Part shown: positions 7,721 through 16,681 of the stretch, one piece after another
Layout of the letters: every line of letters begins with the position of its first letter
Position numbering within the stretch: position 1 is the stretch's first letter
Source: HXMU1420-13 sp965249965
GTDB taxonomy: Bacteria; Bacteroidota; Rhodothermia; Balneolales; Balneolaceae
Length of the DNA stretch: 64,000 nucleotides
Direction of reading: 5' to 3'
Assembly: GCA_965249965.1 (NCBI GenBank)
Contig: OZ252262.1
Location: 1,116,001-1,180,000, forward strand
Notes under the pieces: generated by a model
Seen by the model: only the letters and a program-made list of their open reading frames with translations
The model's database searches: none
What the model was told of the DNA's origin: nothing
Translations under genes and position numbers: made by a program

Positions 7721-7770
7721 TGCTAAGATTCTTCCCAAAGCCTCCCAAGCAAACCCATAAAATGATAACT
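7720..7770 (+). pseudogene. Fourth DUF6090 5' stub, in frame with the Dabb lipoprotein gene
   Basis: The first 16 bases match the array start sequence and encode MLRFF. The frame then continues PKPPKQTHK and runs without a stop into the lipoprotein gene that follows. If translation began here it would add 17 residues in front of the lipoprotein signal peptide. I think it is the scar of an array member that was lost, with the lipoprotein gene brought up to the break. Confidence 0.5.
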
Positions 7771-8184
7771 ATGAAAATTAAACATCTGGTTCAACTCACC
7801 CTTGCTATACTAATTCTTGGTTGCCAAAGTCAGCAAGATGAAATATCTGAATCTGCAGTGATGGAAAATACAACCGGACAAATAGTCCATCACGTATTCT
7901 TCTGGTTGAATAACCCGGAATCAGAAGCCGACAAACAGCAATTAATTGAAGGTCTGAACACCTTGAGAGAAATCGAAGAAGTAAAAGAGTTATTAATTGG
8001 AACACCCGCTTCAATCTTAGAAAGAGAAGTGGTAGATAACAGTTTTCATGTTTCTGAGCTAATGATGTTCGAGAATGTGGAGGCTCAAGACGCCTATCAG
8101 GTGCATCCAATTCATGAAGAGTTTGTGCAAAACTACAGCCACCTTTGGGAACGCGTAGTTGTGTATGACATGATTGTTCAATGA
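7771..8184 (+). CDS. Dabb (stress-responsive alpha/beta barrel) domain lipoprotein
   Basis: Starting at MKIKH, the protein has a short signal peptide with the lipobox LILGC, so it should be an anchored lipoprotein. Residues about 35-137 form one Dabb domain: the opening strand QIVHHVFFWLN, a helix with LIEGLNTLREIEEV, the FHVSELMMFENVEA strand, the HPIHEEFVQ helix and the final VYDMIV strand. Dabb proteins are small dimeric barrels of mostly unknown substrate. Alternative in-frame ATGs exist at 7762 and 7720. The next gene's ATG lies 11 bases after the stop. Confidence 0.75.
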   Translation: MKIKHLVQLTLAILILGCQSQQDEISESAVMENTTGQIVHHVFFWLNNPESEADKQQLIEGLNTLREIEEVKELLIGTPASILEREVVDNSFHVSELMMFENVEAQDAYQVHPIHEEFVQNYSHLWERVVVYDMIVQ

Positions 8185-8194
8185 GATAAACACA

Positions 8195-8626
8195 ATGGGT
8201 ACATCAAAGAAACTATCTAAACAGCAGCAACAAGTAGCCGGCGTAGTTTTTGTGTTAGCGGGAGTTTCAATTTTCCTGATTGGTTTTGGTTGGGGACCCG
8301 TTCAACTTCAGGAAAATGAAGCGCCGGGTTGGGTTGTTTCTATTGTAGGAGTTGTTTTTGCTTTAGCTGGTGTGATGATTTTGATTGGTGAAAAATCAAA
8401 ATACAATCATGTTATGGCCGGAATATTAATTGCCCTAATGGGCACCGTTGGCGCTTGGGTAGCAATTTTCGGTGCAGACGAAAATATCTCCGGTGGGTTT
8501 AGCTTTGCATCTGCCGAAACCAATTTTACCTTTGCCCGCATTCTTTTTGGTGTTGGGGCCATTCTCTGTTTTGCCATTTCAGCACATGCTTTTCGATTGC
8601 ATTTTAAAAATCGAAATACCACATAA
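8195..8626 (+). CDS. Small four-helix membrane protein
   Basis: The protein has 143 residues from the ATG at 8195; the longer frame beginning at a TTG would overlap the previous gene. Four hydrophobic segments are visible: VAGVVFVLAGVSIFLIGF, VVSIVGVVFALAGVMILIG, VMAGILIALMGTVGAWVAIF and FARILFGVGAILCFAISAH. A hydrophilic loop rich in Ser and Ala lies between helices three and four. I do not recognise the family. It is probably co-transcribed with the Dabb lipoprotein. Confidence 0.65.
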   Translation: MGTSKKLSKQQQQVAGVVFVLAGVSIFLIGFGWGPVQLQENEAPGWVVSIVGVVFALAGVMILIGEKSKYNHVMAGILIALMGTVGAWVAIFGADENISGGFSFASAETNFTFARILFGVGAILCFAISAHAFRLHFKNRNTT

Positions 8627-8798
8627 ACGAGTGGTTTTTAAACCGCAATTTATTTCGTATATCTAATCTACATTTTGGGTTAATGCATAAAAGCGGATTA
8701 AGGGGAACAAAGCTACAATAGCATAAAATTGCAAAATGGGGTGTCTACTACCTTCTTATAGTAGATTAAATTAATCGGGAATAAATACACAGAATACA

Positions 8799-9824
8799 AT
8801 GAAGTACTATGATAAAATCACAGGTGGAATACGACTATCTATTCTACCCGCTCTACTTATAACCGGAATTCTTTTTATGGCATGTACAGATAGTTCAATG
8901 CCATTAAGTTCAAACGATAATGTAGTTGAAGAAGATGGATTACGAGCGAAGAAAACACCACCAAATTTAGTCTTTAACGAGTTTAATGGGAATTACTATG
9001 AGGCAGTTGAGGCTGTAGGTATTACGTGGGACGAGGCATCTGCTGCAACCGAAGGTTTGAAGTTCAATAAATGCGTTGGACATTTAGCTACCATAACGTC
9101 ACAAAATGAAAATGACTGGATTGTAAGTACATTTCCACAAGCCGCTGAATTTGGCTACTGGTTGGGTGGCAAGCAAGCCTTAGATGCTACCGATCCCGCA
9201 GAAGGTTGGTCATGGATAACTGGTGAGAACTGGATATATACAAACTGGACAAATGATGAACCTAACGACTTTAATGGGGATGTGGAAGAATCATTGCACT
9301 TCTCACCAACATTTTTTGGAGCAGGCGGTGGAACCTGGAATGATCAACGCGCGGATAACATCGGTTTCATTGATGAAAATGGCCGACTTGTAAGCTTTGT
9401 TGATGGGTATGTAGTAGAATACGATTGCGGACAAAAAGTAACAGGGCATGGTAATCGGGATGGCGATCTTCCTCAAATTTCTATGGTTGCAAATAAAGGA
9501 ACAGATACTTCCGTAAAAGGGCAGGTTGAGGTAAAGTATCCAAAAGAAAGAGGAAGTTTTCATGCAGAAGTTAGTTGCCTGTCTGTTTGGGGTAACGAAG
9601 CATGGATTGGTGCAACCGTTACTCGTTCAACATTCGATCCATTCCCGGTTGGTCAGGAAATTCTTTGGAAAGTAGTTGATGGCGGGGAAGGAAATGGAAG
9701 TACTGACGATTCCGGTTTCTACTACTACAACCCAGATGGTTCCCCACTTGCAAATGAATGCGCTTTAAATTACGAAGGGTTGTGGACAGCAGAATCAACC
9801 CAAGGAAATATTCAGATTCACTAA
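8799..9824 (+). CDS. C-type-lectin-like domain lipoprotein
   Basis: The 341-residue precursor has a signal peptide ending in the lipobox LFMAC at about residue 29. Residues about 60-210 show a C-type-lectin-like fold. The marks are a first Cys near GLKFNKCVGHLATI, the FGYWLGG strand, WSWITGENWIYTNW, the EPND motif, a WND motif, and a closing YDC. EPND is an EPN-like calcium/sugar site, but sugar binding is not proven by it. The C-terminal 120 residues are beta-rich with two Cys and have no family I recognise. The gene stands alone, with about 170 bases upstream and a terminator downstream. Confidence 0.8.
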   Translation: MKYYDKITGGIRLSILPALLITGILFMACTDSSMPLSSNDNVVEEDGLRAKKTPPNLVFNEFNGNYYEAVEAVGITWDEASAATEGLKFNKCVGHLATITSQNENDWIVSTFPQAAEFGYWLGGKQALDATDPAEGWSWITGENWIYTNWTNDEPNDFNGDVEESLHFSPTFFGAGGGTWNDQRADNIGFIDENGRLVSFVDGYVVEYDCGQKVTGHGNRDGDLPQISMVANKGTDTSVKGQVEVKYPKERGSFHAEVSCLSVWGNEAWIGATVTRSTFDPFPVGQEILWKVVDGGEGNGSTDDSGFYYYNPDGSPLANECALNYEGLWTAESTQGNIQIH

Positions 9825-9859
9825 ATAACAGTTTTACTGTTCCCATAAAACTTTCAAGA

Positions 9860-9892
9860 AAGGCGTACCTAGTTGGTGCGCCTTTTTTTGTT
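9860..9892 (+). terminator. Rho-independent terminator after the lectin-like gene
   Basis: AGGCGTACC pairs with GGTGCGCCT (one G-T pair) across a 5-base loop and is followed by a run of seven T. Confidence 0.85.
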
Positions 9893-9991
9893 TTAGAGAT
9901 GTAAATGATGTCTGTCTTCAAGAAAATTTCACAAACAATTCCTACGTTTAAGGATGTGAATTTTTTCAATAATCAATCAAAATAAAGTTCT

Positions 9992-12019
9992 ATGAAAATC
10001 ATGAAGTTATTTAGAGGAAGTATGAGCGCACTTTTGCTACTTCTGATGGCGAGTTCTGTCTTAGCACAAAATGTAATGACGCCCATGCATGTTGCCAAAA
10101 CCCAACAAGTGGGTTCAGTGTATATGTCTGAGGATGGAGAATCTGCAGCTTACACCTTAATTGTCCCTGCTGATCCATTTAAAGAAAATGTTACGGCATC
10201 CTCTCACCTGTATTTATTGGATATGGAGACCATGGAGTCGCGACCGTTTGTAACAGGTATGAGTGTTAGCGGGGTAGCTTTCCGACCCGGACATAATAGC
10301 ATCACTTTTTTAGCTCGTAAAGATGGCGATGCAACCAGATCCATTTATGAAATTTCATTGAATGGCGGTGAAGCTCAAAAGTTGTATGCCTTCGAGCGAA
10401 ATATCAGTTCCTACGAATGGGGTAGCGATGGCGACCACATTGTATTCAGAGCTATCGAACCTGCCGAAAAGAGCGATAATCCGCTTCCATATCAACCGGT
10501 GGTGTACGAAGAAGGCCTGCGAAATACATGGGCATATATGCAAAATGTTAGCCAGGAAGGACACATGCCGCATCGCATTGAAATTGAAGGGAGTGTATCG
10601 CAGGTTCATTGGAGTCCGGATTTAAGCAAAGTAGTTGTTGCACTTTCACCCACTTCTTTAGTTGACGATACCTTCATGGCTCAGGAAATATTTGTGGTTG
10701 ATCACGAAACCAGAGAAATCATTGCACAGGTTGATCATGAAGGTAAACTTGGGGCAATTAGTTGGAGCCCGGATAGTAAACGATTAGCTATGATTGCTGC
10801 AGCAAATATCAACGATCCTATCGACGGTCGATTGAAAATAGTGGATGCTATGACCGGCGAATCAACGATGCATTTCGAAGATTTTGAAGGAAAATTTGAG
10901 CAATTAAAATGGAAAGACAACAACTCATTATATTACTTGGTAAGTAAAGGGGTTTGGTCAGAACTTGGAACTTTACGTGCAGATGGCTCAAAAATGGATG
11001 TGATGATCCCAACCGGCGGCACCATGATGAACGCCTTTGTGGAAGCTAATAACACCTTCTTATTTGATGCTGAAAATCCGACACATCCGGACGAAGTTTA
11101 CATCAAAAAACGTCGGGATCGTGAGATTTCAAGAGTTACCAATTCAAATCCCTGGTTGGATGACGTAGAACTTGGCCTACAGGAAGTAGTAACGTTTACT
11201 ACTAATGATGGCATGGACATCGAGGGTTTGCTGATTTATCCTGTGGGTTACCAAGAAGGTACTAGGTATCCGTTAATAAATGTCATTCACGGTGGACCGG
11301 AAGCACATTACGATAACGGCTGGCTCACTGCGTATTCTATGGCCGGGCAAGTTGCTGCTGGTGATGGCTTTGCTGTATTCTATCCAAATTACCGTGGTTC
11401 TACAGGTCGCGGTTTAGAGTTTGCGATGAGTTCCCAAGGCGATTTAGCCGGCGCAGAATTTGATGATATCGTGGAAGGCGTGGATCACTTAATTGAGCTG
11501 GGAATTGCCGACGGCGATAAAGTTGGAGTTACCGGCGGTTCGTATGGCGGATATGCGACTGCATGGATGAGCACCCGATATAGCGACCGTTTTGCGGCAG
11601 GTGTGATGTTTGTTGGAATCAGTAATAATCTCTCGAAATGGGGAACCAGTGATATTCCCGAAGAATTATATCTCGTCCATTCAAGAAAAAGACTTTGGGA
11701 TGATTATCAAGGATATTTAGAACGAAGCCCGGTCTATCATGTTGATAACGCCAAAACTCCATTGCTGATCATGCATGGTGAAGAAGACACCCGCGTAGAT
11801 CCGGGTCAATCGTATGAATTATATCGCCACATTAAAACTCGTACAGATACGCCGGTTCGATTGGTGCTGTATCCGGGTGAAGGTCATGGTAATCGACGGG
11901 CTACTGCTCAATTTGATTACAACCTTCGCGCGATGCGATGGTTCAATGAATATTTAAAAGGCGATGCTGAACAACCGGATCGCGAATTAGAAATTGAAAC
12001 CATGTCGCTAGATAATTAA
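9992..12019 (+). CDS. S9 family peptidase (prolyl-oligopeptidase-like), exported
   Basis: The 675-residue protein has a signal peptide ending near VLAQ at residue 26. Residues about 40-390 form a WD40/PD40-type beta propeller, and residues about 400-660 are the alpha/beta-hydrolase peptidase domain. The nucleophile is in GGSYGGY at about residue 517, the acid in the EEDTRVD region near 600, and the histidine in GEGHGNR near 631. All three catalytic residues are therefore present. The oxyanion region HGGP is also seen (VIHGGPEAHY). It is probably a periplasmic acylaminoacyl- or dipeptidyl-peptidase. The terminator that follows isolates it as a single gene. Confidence 0.9.
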   Translation: MKIMKLFRGSMSALLLLLMASSVLAQNVMTPMHVAKTQQVGSVYMSEDGESAAYTLIVPADPFKENVTASSHLYLLDMETMESRPFVTGMSVSGVAFRPGHNSITFLARKDGDATRSIYEISLNGGEAQKLYAFERNISSYEWGSDGDHIVFRAIEPAEKSDNPLPYQPVVYEEGLRNTWAYMQNVSQEGHMPHRIEIEGSVSQVHWSPDLSKVVVALSPTSLVDDTFMAQEIFVVDHETREIIAQVDHEGKLGAISWSPDSKRLAMIAAANINDPIDGRLKIVDAMTGESTMHFEDFEGKFEQLKWKDNNSLYYLVSKGVWSELGTLRADGSKMDVMIPTGGTMMNAFVEANNTFLFDAENPTHPDEVYIKKRRDREISRVTNSNPWLDDVELGLQEVVTFTTNDGMDIEGLLIYPVGYQEGTRYPLINVIHGGPEAHYDNGWLTAYSMAGQVAAGDGFAVFYPNYRGSTGRGLEFAMSSQGDLAGAEFDDIVEGVDHLIELGIADGDKVGVTGGSYGGYATAWMSTRYSDRFAAGVMFVGISNNLSKWGTSDIPEELYLVHSRKRLWDDYQGYLERSPVYHVDNAKTPLLIMHGEEDTRVDPGQSYELYRHIKTRTDTPVRLVLYPGEGHGNRRATAQFDYNLRAMRWFNEYLKGDAEQPDRELEIETMSLDN

Positions 12020-12069
12020 AAAACTTTGGGTATCTCGCATAAACTGCGCGACCTGAATTTGTAAGTAAC

Positions 12070-12104
12070 AAAGCCCCGATGCTCCAGTGTCGGGGCTTTT
12101 TTTA
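12070..12104 (+). terminator. Rho-independent terminator after the S9 peptidase
   Basis: AAAGCCCCGA pairs with TCGGGGCTTT and a seven-T run follows. Confidence 0.9.
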
Positions 12105-12169
12105 TGAATATGATAATATTCTGAACTTTAAATCATTAATACCTATAGTTCGGTAACTAATTCTCGGGT

Positions 12170-14806
12170 ATGAAAAACAGAAATTGGAAAGTAATAGGGG
12201 GCATTGCAGCTCTGCTGATTTTTGGCTGGTATATTCATACTGGCCCACAAGCTCATCAAAATCAAACCCCAGAAATTGAAGATGCGCTGTTCACCGGTGC
12301 AAAAAACTCGTTGACCTACATCAGTTCCGCGCGGTCATATCCTGAAGAAGATATTCCACCGATCGGTTTTTCAATGGCATTTGATGAACTTCAAATCCAA
12401 AAAAGGAAAAGTACCATCAACCCGGTCTGGGAAGCCATGGGACCGGAAAACGTTGGCGGGCGAACACTAGCGCTCGCCATTCACCCGGAAGACCCCGATG
12501 TACTTTTTGCTGGTTCAGCCAGTGGAGGACTATGGAAAAGTACGTCGGGCGGAACCGGATTGAACGCCTGGGAATACGTGCGAACCGGGCACCCGGTGCT
12601 TGGTGTTGCCGCAATTGATATCGACCCAAATAACCCCGACGTAATGTACATCGGAACCGGAGAATCCTATGGATCTCAGGAAAACTATCCGGGAATCGGC
12701 CCAATTAGAACTACCCGGGGCAGCTATGGAATCGGAATTTTGAAAAGTGAAGACGGCGGCACAACCTGGGAAAAGAGCCTCGATTGGTCGATCGATCAGC
12801 GACGAGCAGTTCAAAAAATTCAAATCAACCCACTTCGGCCAGAAACTATTTGGGCAGCTACCACGGTTGGAATTTATCGCTCACAAGATGGCGGAGTGAG
12901 CTGGCAAAATATACATTCGGTACCCATGGCAACAGACATTGTCATTAATCCGGTGGATACAAATATCGTAGTTGTTGCACATGGTGGAATGGGAACCTTC
13001 AATCATGGAATTTATCGAACTACGGATGGCGGTAACACCTTTGAAAAAGCGAATTTATTGATAGGCGGAGGTCCATTTCAGTTTCTGGGAAAGGCAGTAT
13101 TGGCAATTTCTCCATCCAATCCGGATATCATTTTGGCTAGTATTGGCAACTCTAACGGTGATATAAACGGATCGGAAGACGATAACAAAACCTGGTTAAT
13201 GAGAAGTGAAGATGCCGGGGAAAATTGGAACCTTGTGTTCAGCGACAATGAGTTTTATGCTACTTTTCAAGGATGGTATTCCCATGCCATAGCCATTCAC
13301 CCAGAAAACCCAGACGTTGTTTGGGCAGCGGGACAACCTTTTTCTTTATACAAATCTACACTAGGCGGAGCCGGACTTGCACAGGTTAACCCAACAAATG
13401 CATTAAACGTGGTACCCGGAGAAAACGAAGCGGTATATCCATATTTAATTGGCTGGGCGGATCATCATGATATTATATATCACCCAACCATGCCCGACAC
13501 TATCTATTTTGTAAATGATGGTGGGATTTTCAAAACAACAGACAGTGGGGTAACTATCGAGAATTGTAATTCGGGCTATCAGATTGTCCAGTTTTATAAC
13601 GGAGTTTCAAACTCTAATACTAATCCGGATCTATTTCTCGGAGGCTTACAGGATAATAACAGCATTATTTTCGAAGGAAATAAAAACTGGCGCCGAGCAT
13701 ATGGAGGCGATGGTTCCTGGACGGCACTCAATCAGGAAAATAATCAAATTGCGTACTTATCGGCACAGTTTGCCCAAGCTGTTGGAACCTTCGATTTATT
13801 CACCGGAGAAAGCGGACCTGATTTTGGTCTTCGTCCGGATTTTAACTCCTTTCCCATTCAGGAATCGAATTTTATAGCACCTTTTGTGTTAAGTCCGGCG
13901 GATAATGCCACAATTTACATGGGTGGTGAAAAGATTTATAAAACTACGAATAACGGACAGACCTGGACGGTTACTAACGACGGGTTTAAACTCGATGGCA
14001 ATGCGATGTCGGTATTGGCGGCTTCGGAACAAAGTGCTGAGGTTGTGTATGCAGCATCAAGCCCAAAAGCAGTGCGACCTCATGTTTATAAAACATCCAA
14101 TGGGGGTGATACCTGGCGTCAAATCACGCAAGATTTACCCGATCGTTTCCCTACAGATATTGCCGTTGACCCAAATAATGACGCGATAGCGTACATCACA
14201 TTTGGCGGATTTGGCACGTCTCATGTTTACAAAACAGTAGACGGCGGCGATAGCTGGCAAGATATTGGAATTGGATTGCCTGATGTTCCAGCCTGGTCGG
14301 TTACGGTTGATCCAGAAAATAGATTTCATGTATTTGTAGGAAATGAACTTGGCGTGTATCAATCGTTAGATGGGGGTCAATCGTGGGCCAATATTAATGG
14401 TAATTTACCGGATGCGGTTTTTGCTATGGATTTAGTGATCTCGAGATCGAATAGGAAATTGCGTTTAGCAACGCATGGAAACGGAGCCTATGAAATTGAC
14501 CTTGCACAACTCAGTTCAACGGATGAGAATGGAAATATAATCGAAGGTTTTCGATTAGAACAGAATTACCCAAATCCGTTTAATCCAGGCACAACAATTC
14601 AATATCAGGTGGATGCATCCAACGAAATTCTACTACAGGTGTTTGATATTCAAGGCCGATTGGTGGAAACACTAGAACAAGGAGTTAAAGCTCCAGGGTT
14701 GTATCAAGTTCAATTCGATGGTTCCAATTTGGCAAGTGGCACGTATCTCTACCGATTATCTATCGGAGATCAGGTACTTTCTAAAAAAATGCAGCTGCTG
14801 AAGTAA
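12170..14806 (+). CDS. T9SS-secreted BNR/sortilin-like beta-propeller protein
   Basis: The 878-residue protein has an N-terminal hydrophobic segment (IGGIAALLIFGWYI) acting as signal peptide. Repeated BNR/Asp-box motifs run from about residue 85 to 780, for example SASGGLWKSTSGG, SEDGGTTWEKS, SQDGGVSWQNI, TTDGGNTFEK, TTNNGQTWTV and SLDGGQSWANI. These propellers occur in sialidase-like and sortilin-like proteins; I see no sialidase active-site set, so a binding role is more likely. The last 80 residues are a type A T9SS sorting domain: LEQNYPNPFNPGTTI, then a beta-sandwich ending KKMQLLK. The protein should be exported through the type IX system and attached to or released from the surface. 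Confidence 0.9.
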   Translation: MKNRNWKVIGGIAALLIFGWYIHTGPQAHQNQTPEIEDALFTGAKNSLTYISSARSYPEEDIPPIGFSMAFDELQIQKRKSTINPVWEAMGPENVGGRTLALAIHPEDPDVLFAGSASGGLWKSTSGGTGLNAWEYVRTGHPVLGVAAIDIDPNNPDVMYIGTGESYGSQENYPGIGPIRTTRGSYGIGILKSEDGGTTWEKSLDWSIDQRRAVQKIQINPLRPETIWAATTVGIYRSQDGGVSWQNIHSVPMATDIVINPVDTNIVVVAHGGMGTFNHGIYRTTDGGNTFEKANLLIGGGPFQFLGKAVLAISPSNPDIILASIGNSNGDINGSEDDNKTWLMRSEDAGENWNLVFSDNEFYATFQGWYSHAIAIHPENPDVVWAAGQPFSLYKSTLGGAGLAQVNPTNALNVVPGENEAVYPYLIGWADHHDIIYHPTMPDTIYFVNDGGIFKTTDSGVTIENCNSGYQIVQFYNGVSNSNTNPDLFLGGLQDNNSIIFEGNKNWRRAYGGDGSWTALNQENNQIAYLSAQFAQAVGTFDLFTGESGPDFGLRPDFNSFPIQESNFIAPFVLSPADNATIYMGGEKIYKTTNNGQTWTVTNDGFKLDGNAMSVLAASEQSAEVVYAASSPKAVRPHVYKTSNGGDTWRQITQDLPDRFPTDIAVDPNNDAIAYITFGGFGTSHVYKTVDGGDSWQDIGIGLPDVPAWSVTVDPENRFHVFVGNELGVYQSLDGGQSWANINGNLPDAVFAMDLVISRSNRKLRLATHGNGAYEIDLAQLSSTDENGNIIEGFRLEQNYPNPFNPGTTIQYQVDASNEILLQVFDIQGRLVETLEQGVKAPGLYQVQFDGSNLASGTYLYRLSIGDQVLSKKMQLLK

Positions 14807-14807
14807 G

Positions 14808-15284
14808 TTAAAAAACAGCCCGGAAATACATCACGGCGAACATCGCAGCAACAATGGTTTTAATCATGGTGCCGGTGAGGAACCCAAGAAAAGAACCCCA
14901 GGCAGATTTTAAAGCTACGTTTACATCTTGCTTAAATAGCATTTCTCCTACAAAAGCACCGACAAGAGTGCCAAGAAAAAAACCAAGAGGAGGGAAGAAA
15001 AGCATTCCTAAAATCATTCCGATTAAACTTCCGGTGGAGCCATAGGTTGTGCCACCAAACTTCTTAGTAGTGTAAGCTGGCAATGCATTTTCAAGGACAA
15101 GAATCAAGACAATAACGATAGCCCAAATAACTAGGAAAGTAGTTGAAAAGTTAGCCACACCACTGAATTGCAATATCAATAAACCCAGATAAGAAAACGG
15201 GAGTCCGGGAAGGATGGGCAAGAAAGCTCCAATCAGTCCAATGATGATGCACAAAGCACCTAGTATAATCCAGATAAGTTCCAT
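14808..15284 (-). CDS. DUF456 family membrane protein
   Basis: The protein has 158 residues with four to five membrane helices. It shows the glycine-rich pattern of DUF456: GLIGAFLPILPGLPFSYLG at the start, PAYTTKKFGGTTYGSTGS in the middle and PPLGFFLGTLVGAFVGEML later. Function of the family is unknown. The gene converges on the BNR protein with one base between the stops. No terminator is evident between them. Confidence 0.85.
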   Translation of the reverse strand: MELIWIILGALCIIIGLIGAFLPILPGLPFSYLGLLILQFSGVANFSTTFLVIWAIVIVLILVLENALPAYTTKKFGGTTYGSTGSLIGMILGMLFFPPLGFFLGTLVGAFVGEMLFKQDVNVALKSAWGSFLGFLTGTMIKTIVAAMFAVMYFRAVF

Positions 15285-15343
15285 AAGTAATTAATTAGCT
15301 AATGGAACTTATCACGGATTAGTGACAAGGATGTTTCGTTTCG

Positions 15344-16543
15344 TTAAATTTTTAAATCTTCGGTATCGAACGAAGACTCGATGTATTCGCCAATTGACAT
15401 ATTCGCCCATTTATCACTCGATTTCTTTTTGATGAAGTCGAGATCATGAGTGCCATCATCAGCATTTCTAAAAAACAGCGCACTTAAGTGATCCATGTCT
15501 TGCTTACAATATTCGTACAAACGATGATTTGTAACCGAAACGCGCGATCCACCCAGAATATCAGAAGCAATATTATAAGCCACAGTTTTAGCCATGATGT
15601 CTGTACAATATCTGGTTCTTGGAACTCCACACGGAACAGCAGTTTCATCTTCCTGTGCGATGTAAACAGAACCACCGGCACCGTAGATATTTGGATACTT
15701 CGTATGCTGAAATTCGTTATTCACTTTAATCAATCCTGCGAAATTGGCCATGTTATGTGTTGTACGTACAGCATCAATGCCAATAAATTGCGGGATGATC
15801 ATGGTGAATTTAGAGTCAATTTCCAGGCCATTTTCAAGGATAACCTTGCCTTTTTTAAGCTCATGGATTTCAGCATTAGTGTGCCAATTAATTCCGTAGC
15901 GATCGAATAAATGTTCGCAAGCTTCTACATCTTCATGAATTCCGCCAATTCCAAAATGTGTGAGGTACGGTTCGGCAGTTACAAAATGAATTGGAACCTG
16001 GTCCATGATATCATTGGCTTTAAGATGGTAAAGCACATTAAGTAGAAATTCATAGGCGGCAAAGAAATATCCTGACCATTGCCCTGCACCAATCACAATG
16101 GGTCCTGGATCTTCTAAAAAATTCTTCCATGCAATTCTTGTGCGCTCAGCTTCTTGCATGGTGCAAATAGAGTAGACATGATTTTCAGGGAAAAACCCTT
16201 TGATACTACCATAATTTGGCTTGGTACCGGTAGCCAGCACTAAATAATCGTAAGCAACATCCTCGCTGGAGGTATGGACCACTTGCTCATCTAAATCAAA
16301 GCCATATACAGTCTCTTGTATGAATTCAATATTGTGATCCTTATAAATAGGCCGGGTATCAAATGAAATATCATCCGAATTTCGATATCCAAATGGATGC
16401 CACACTAAAGAGGGCAAGAAAGTGAACTCCGGTGATTTATCAATTACGGTAATATCGTGCTGTCCATGGAACAACTTTGCCAGGCTTAATGCAGTAGAAT
16501 ATCCTGCAAAACTTGATCCAATTATTACAACTCGCTTTTTCAT
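15344..16543 (-). CDS. SQR/NDH-2-like FAD oxidoreductase lacking SQR cysteines
   Basis: This 399-residue flavoprotein has an N-terminal FAD site (VVIIGSSFAGYSTA) and an LVLATGTKPNY strand. Its second nucleotide site reads VIGAGQWSGYFFAAYEFL near residue 150. The second FAD contact is near PNIYGAGGSVYIAQ. The layout matches the sulfide:quinone reductase family. In SQRs the segment after the second glycine motif carries a catalytic Cys, but here that position is aromatic (GYFFAAYEF). Only Cys residues elsewhere remain (AVPCGVP and TRYCTDI). A sulfide oxidase role is therefore doubtful; a type II NADH dehydrogenase-like or other quinone reductase is possible. It is probably a single gene, divergent from the phosphofructokinase gene. 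Confidence 0.75.
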   Translation of the reverse strand: MKKRVVIIGSSFAGYSTALSLAKLFHGQHDITVIDKSPEFTFLPSLVWHPFGYRNSDDISFDTRPIYKDHNIEFIQETVYGFDLDEQVVHTSSEDVAYDYLVLATGTKPNYGSIKGFFPENHVYSICTMQEAERTRIAWKNFLEDPGPIVIGAGQWSGYFFAAYEFLLNVLYHLKANDIMDQVPIHFVTAEPYLTHFGIGGIHEDVEACEHLFDRYGINWHTNAEIHELKKGKVILENGLEIDSKFTMIIPQFIGIDAVRTTHNMANFAGLIKVNNEFQHTKYPNIYGAGGSVYIAQEDETAVPCGVPRTRYCTDIMAKTVAYNIASDILGGSRVSVTNHRLYEYCKQDMDHLSALFFRNADDGTHDLDFIKKKSSDKWANMSIGEYIESSFDTEDLKI

Positions 16544-16672
16544 TGGTACCTCCCCTTTTAATTGTCGCTTGGAATACGTTAGTTCCCAAAGTTGAAGATA
16601 TTATGAATCTAACAGAAAAAAGCGCTTTTCATAATACCTTCACACTCACCACTTACTCTTTGCAAAACTCAT

Positions 16673-16678
16673 AGGAGG
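16673..16678 (+). promoter_or_regulatory. Strong Shine-Dalgarno site of the phosphofructokinase gene
   Basis: AGGAGG ends three bases before the ATG at 16682. Most genes in this window lack so clear a site, so this one fixes the start and suggests high expression. Confidence 0.8.
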
Positions 16679-16681
16679 AAA

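Larger units (their letters stand above)
1..7760 (+). other. Tandem DUF6090 gene array with stubs
   Basis: Twelve copies of an ATG followed by codons for MLRFF (or MLKFF) begin at 534, 665, 858, 1643, 2364, 3111, 4175, 5228, 6005, 6747, 7505 and 7720, all on the plus strand. Eight open complete DUF6090-type genes and four open short stubs. A ninth DUF6090 gene enters from the left edge. Junctions are TAATG overlaps or gaps of 0 to 11 bases, so there is no room for internal promoters or terminators and a single long transcript is likely. The first 45 to 50 codons are strongly conserved in protein sequence, while the rest diverges except for a short core motif. The array ends where the Dabb lipoprotein gene begins. 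The promoter must lie left of the window. Confidence 0.85.

Noticed and set aside
534..7736. Integron-like cassette array
   Set aside because: No integrase, no attC-like structures, and the shared start segment varies at synonymous positions. I keep only a weaker recombination hypothesis.
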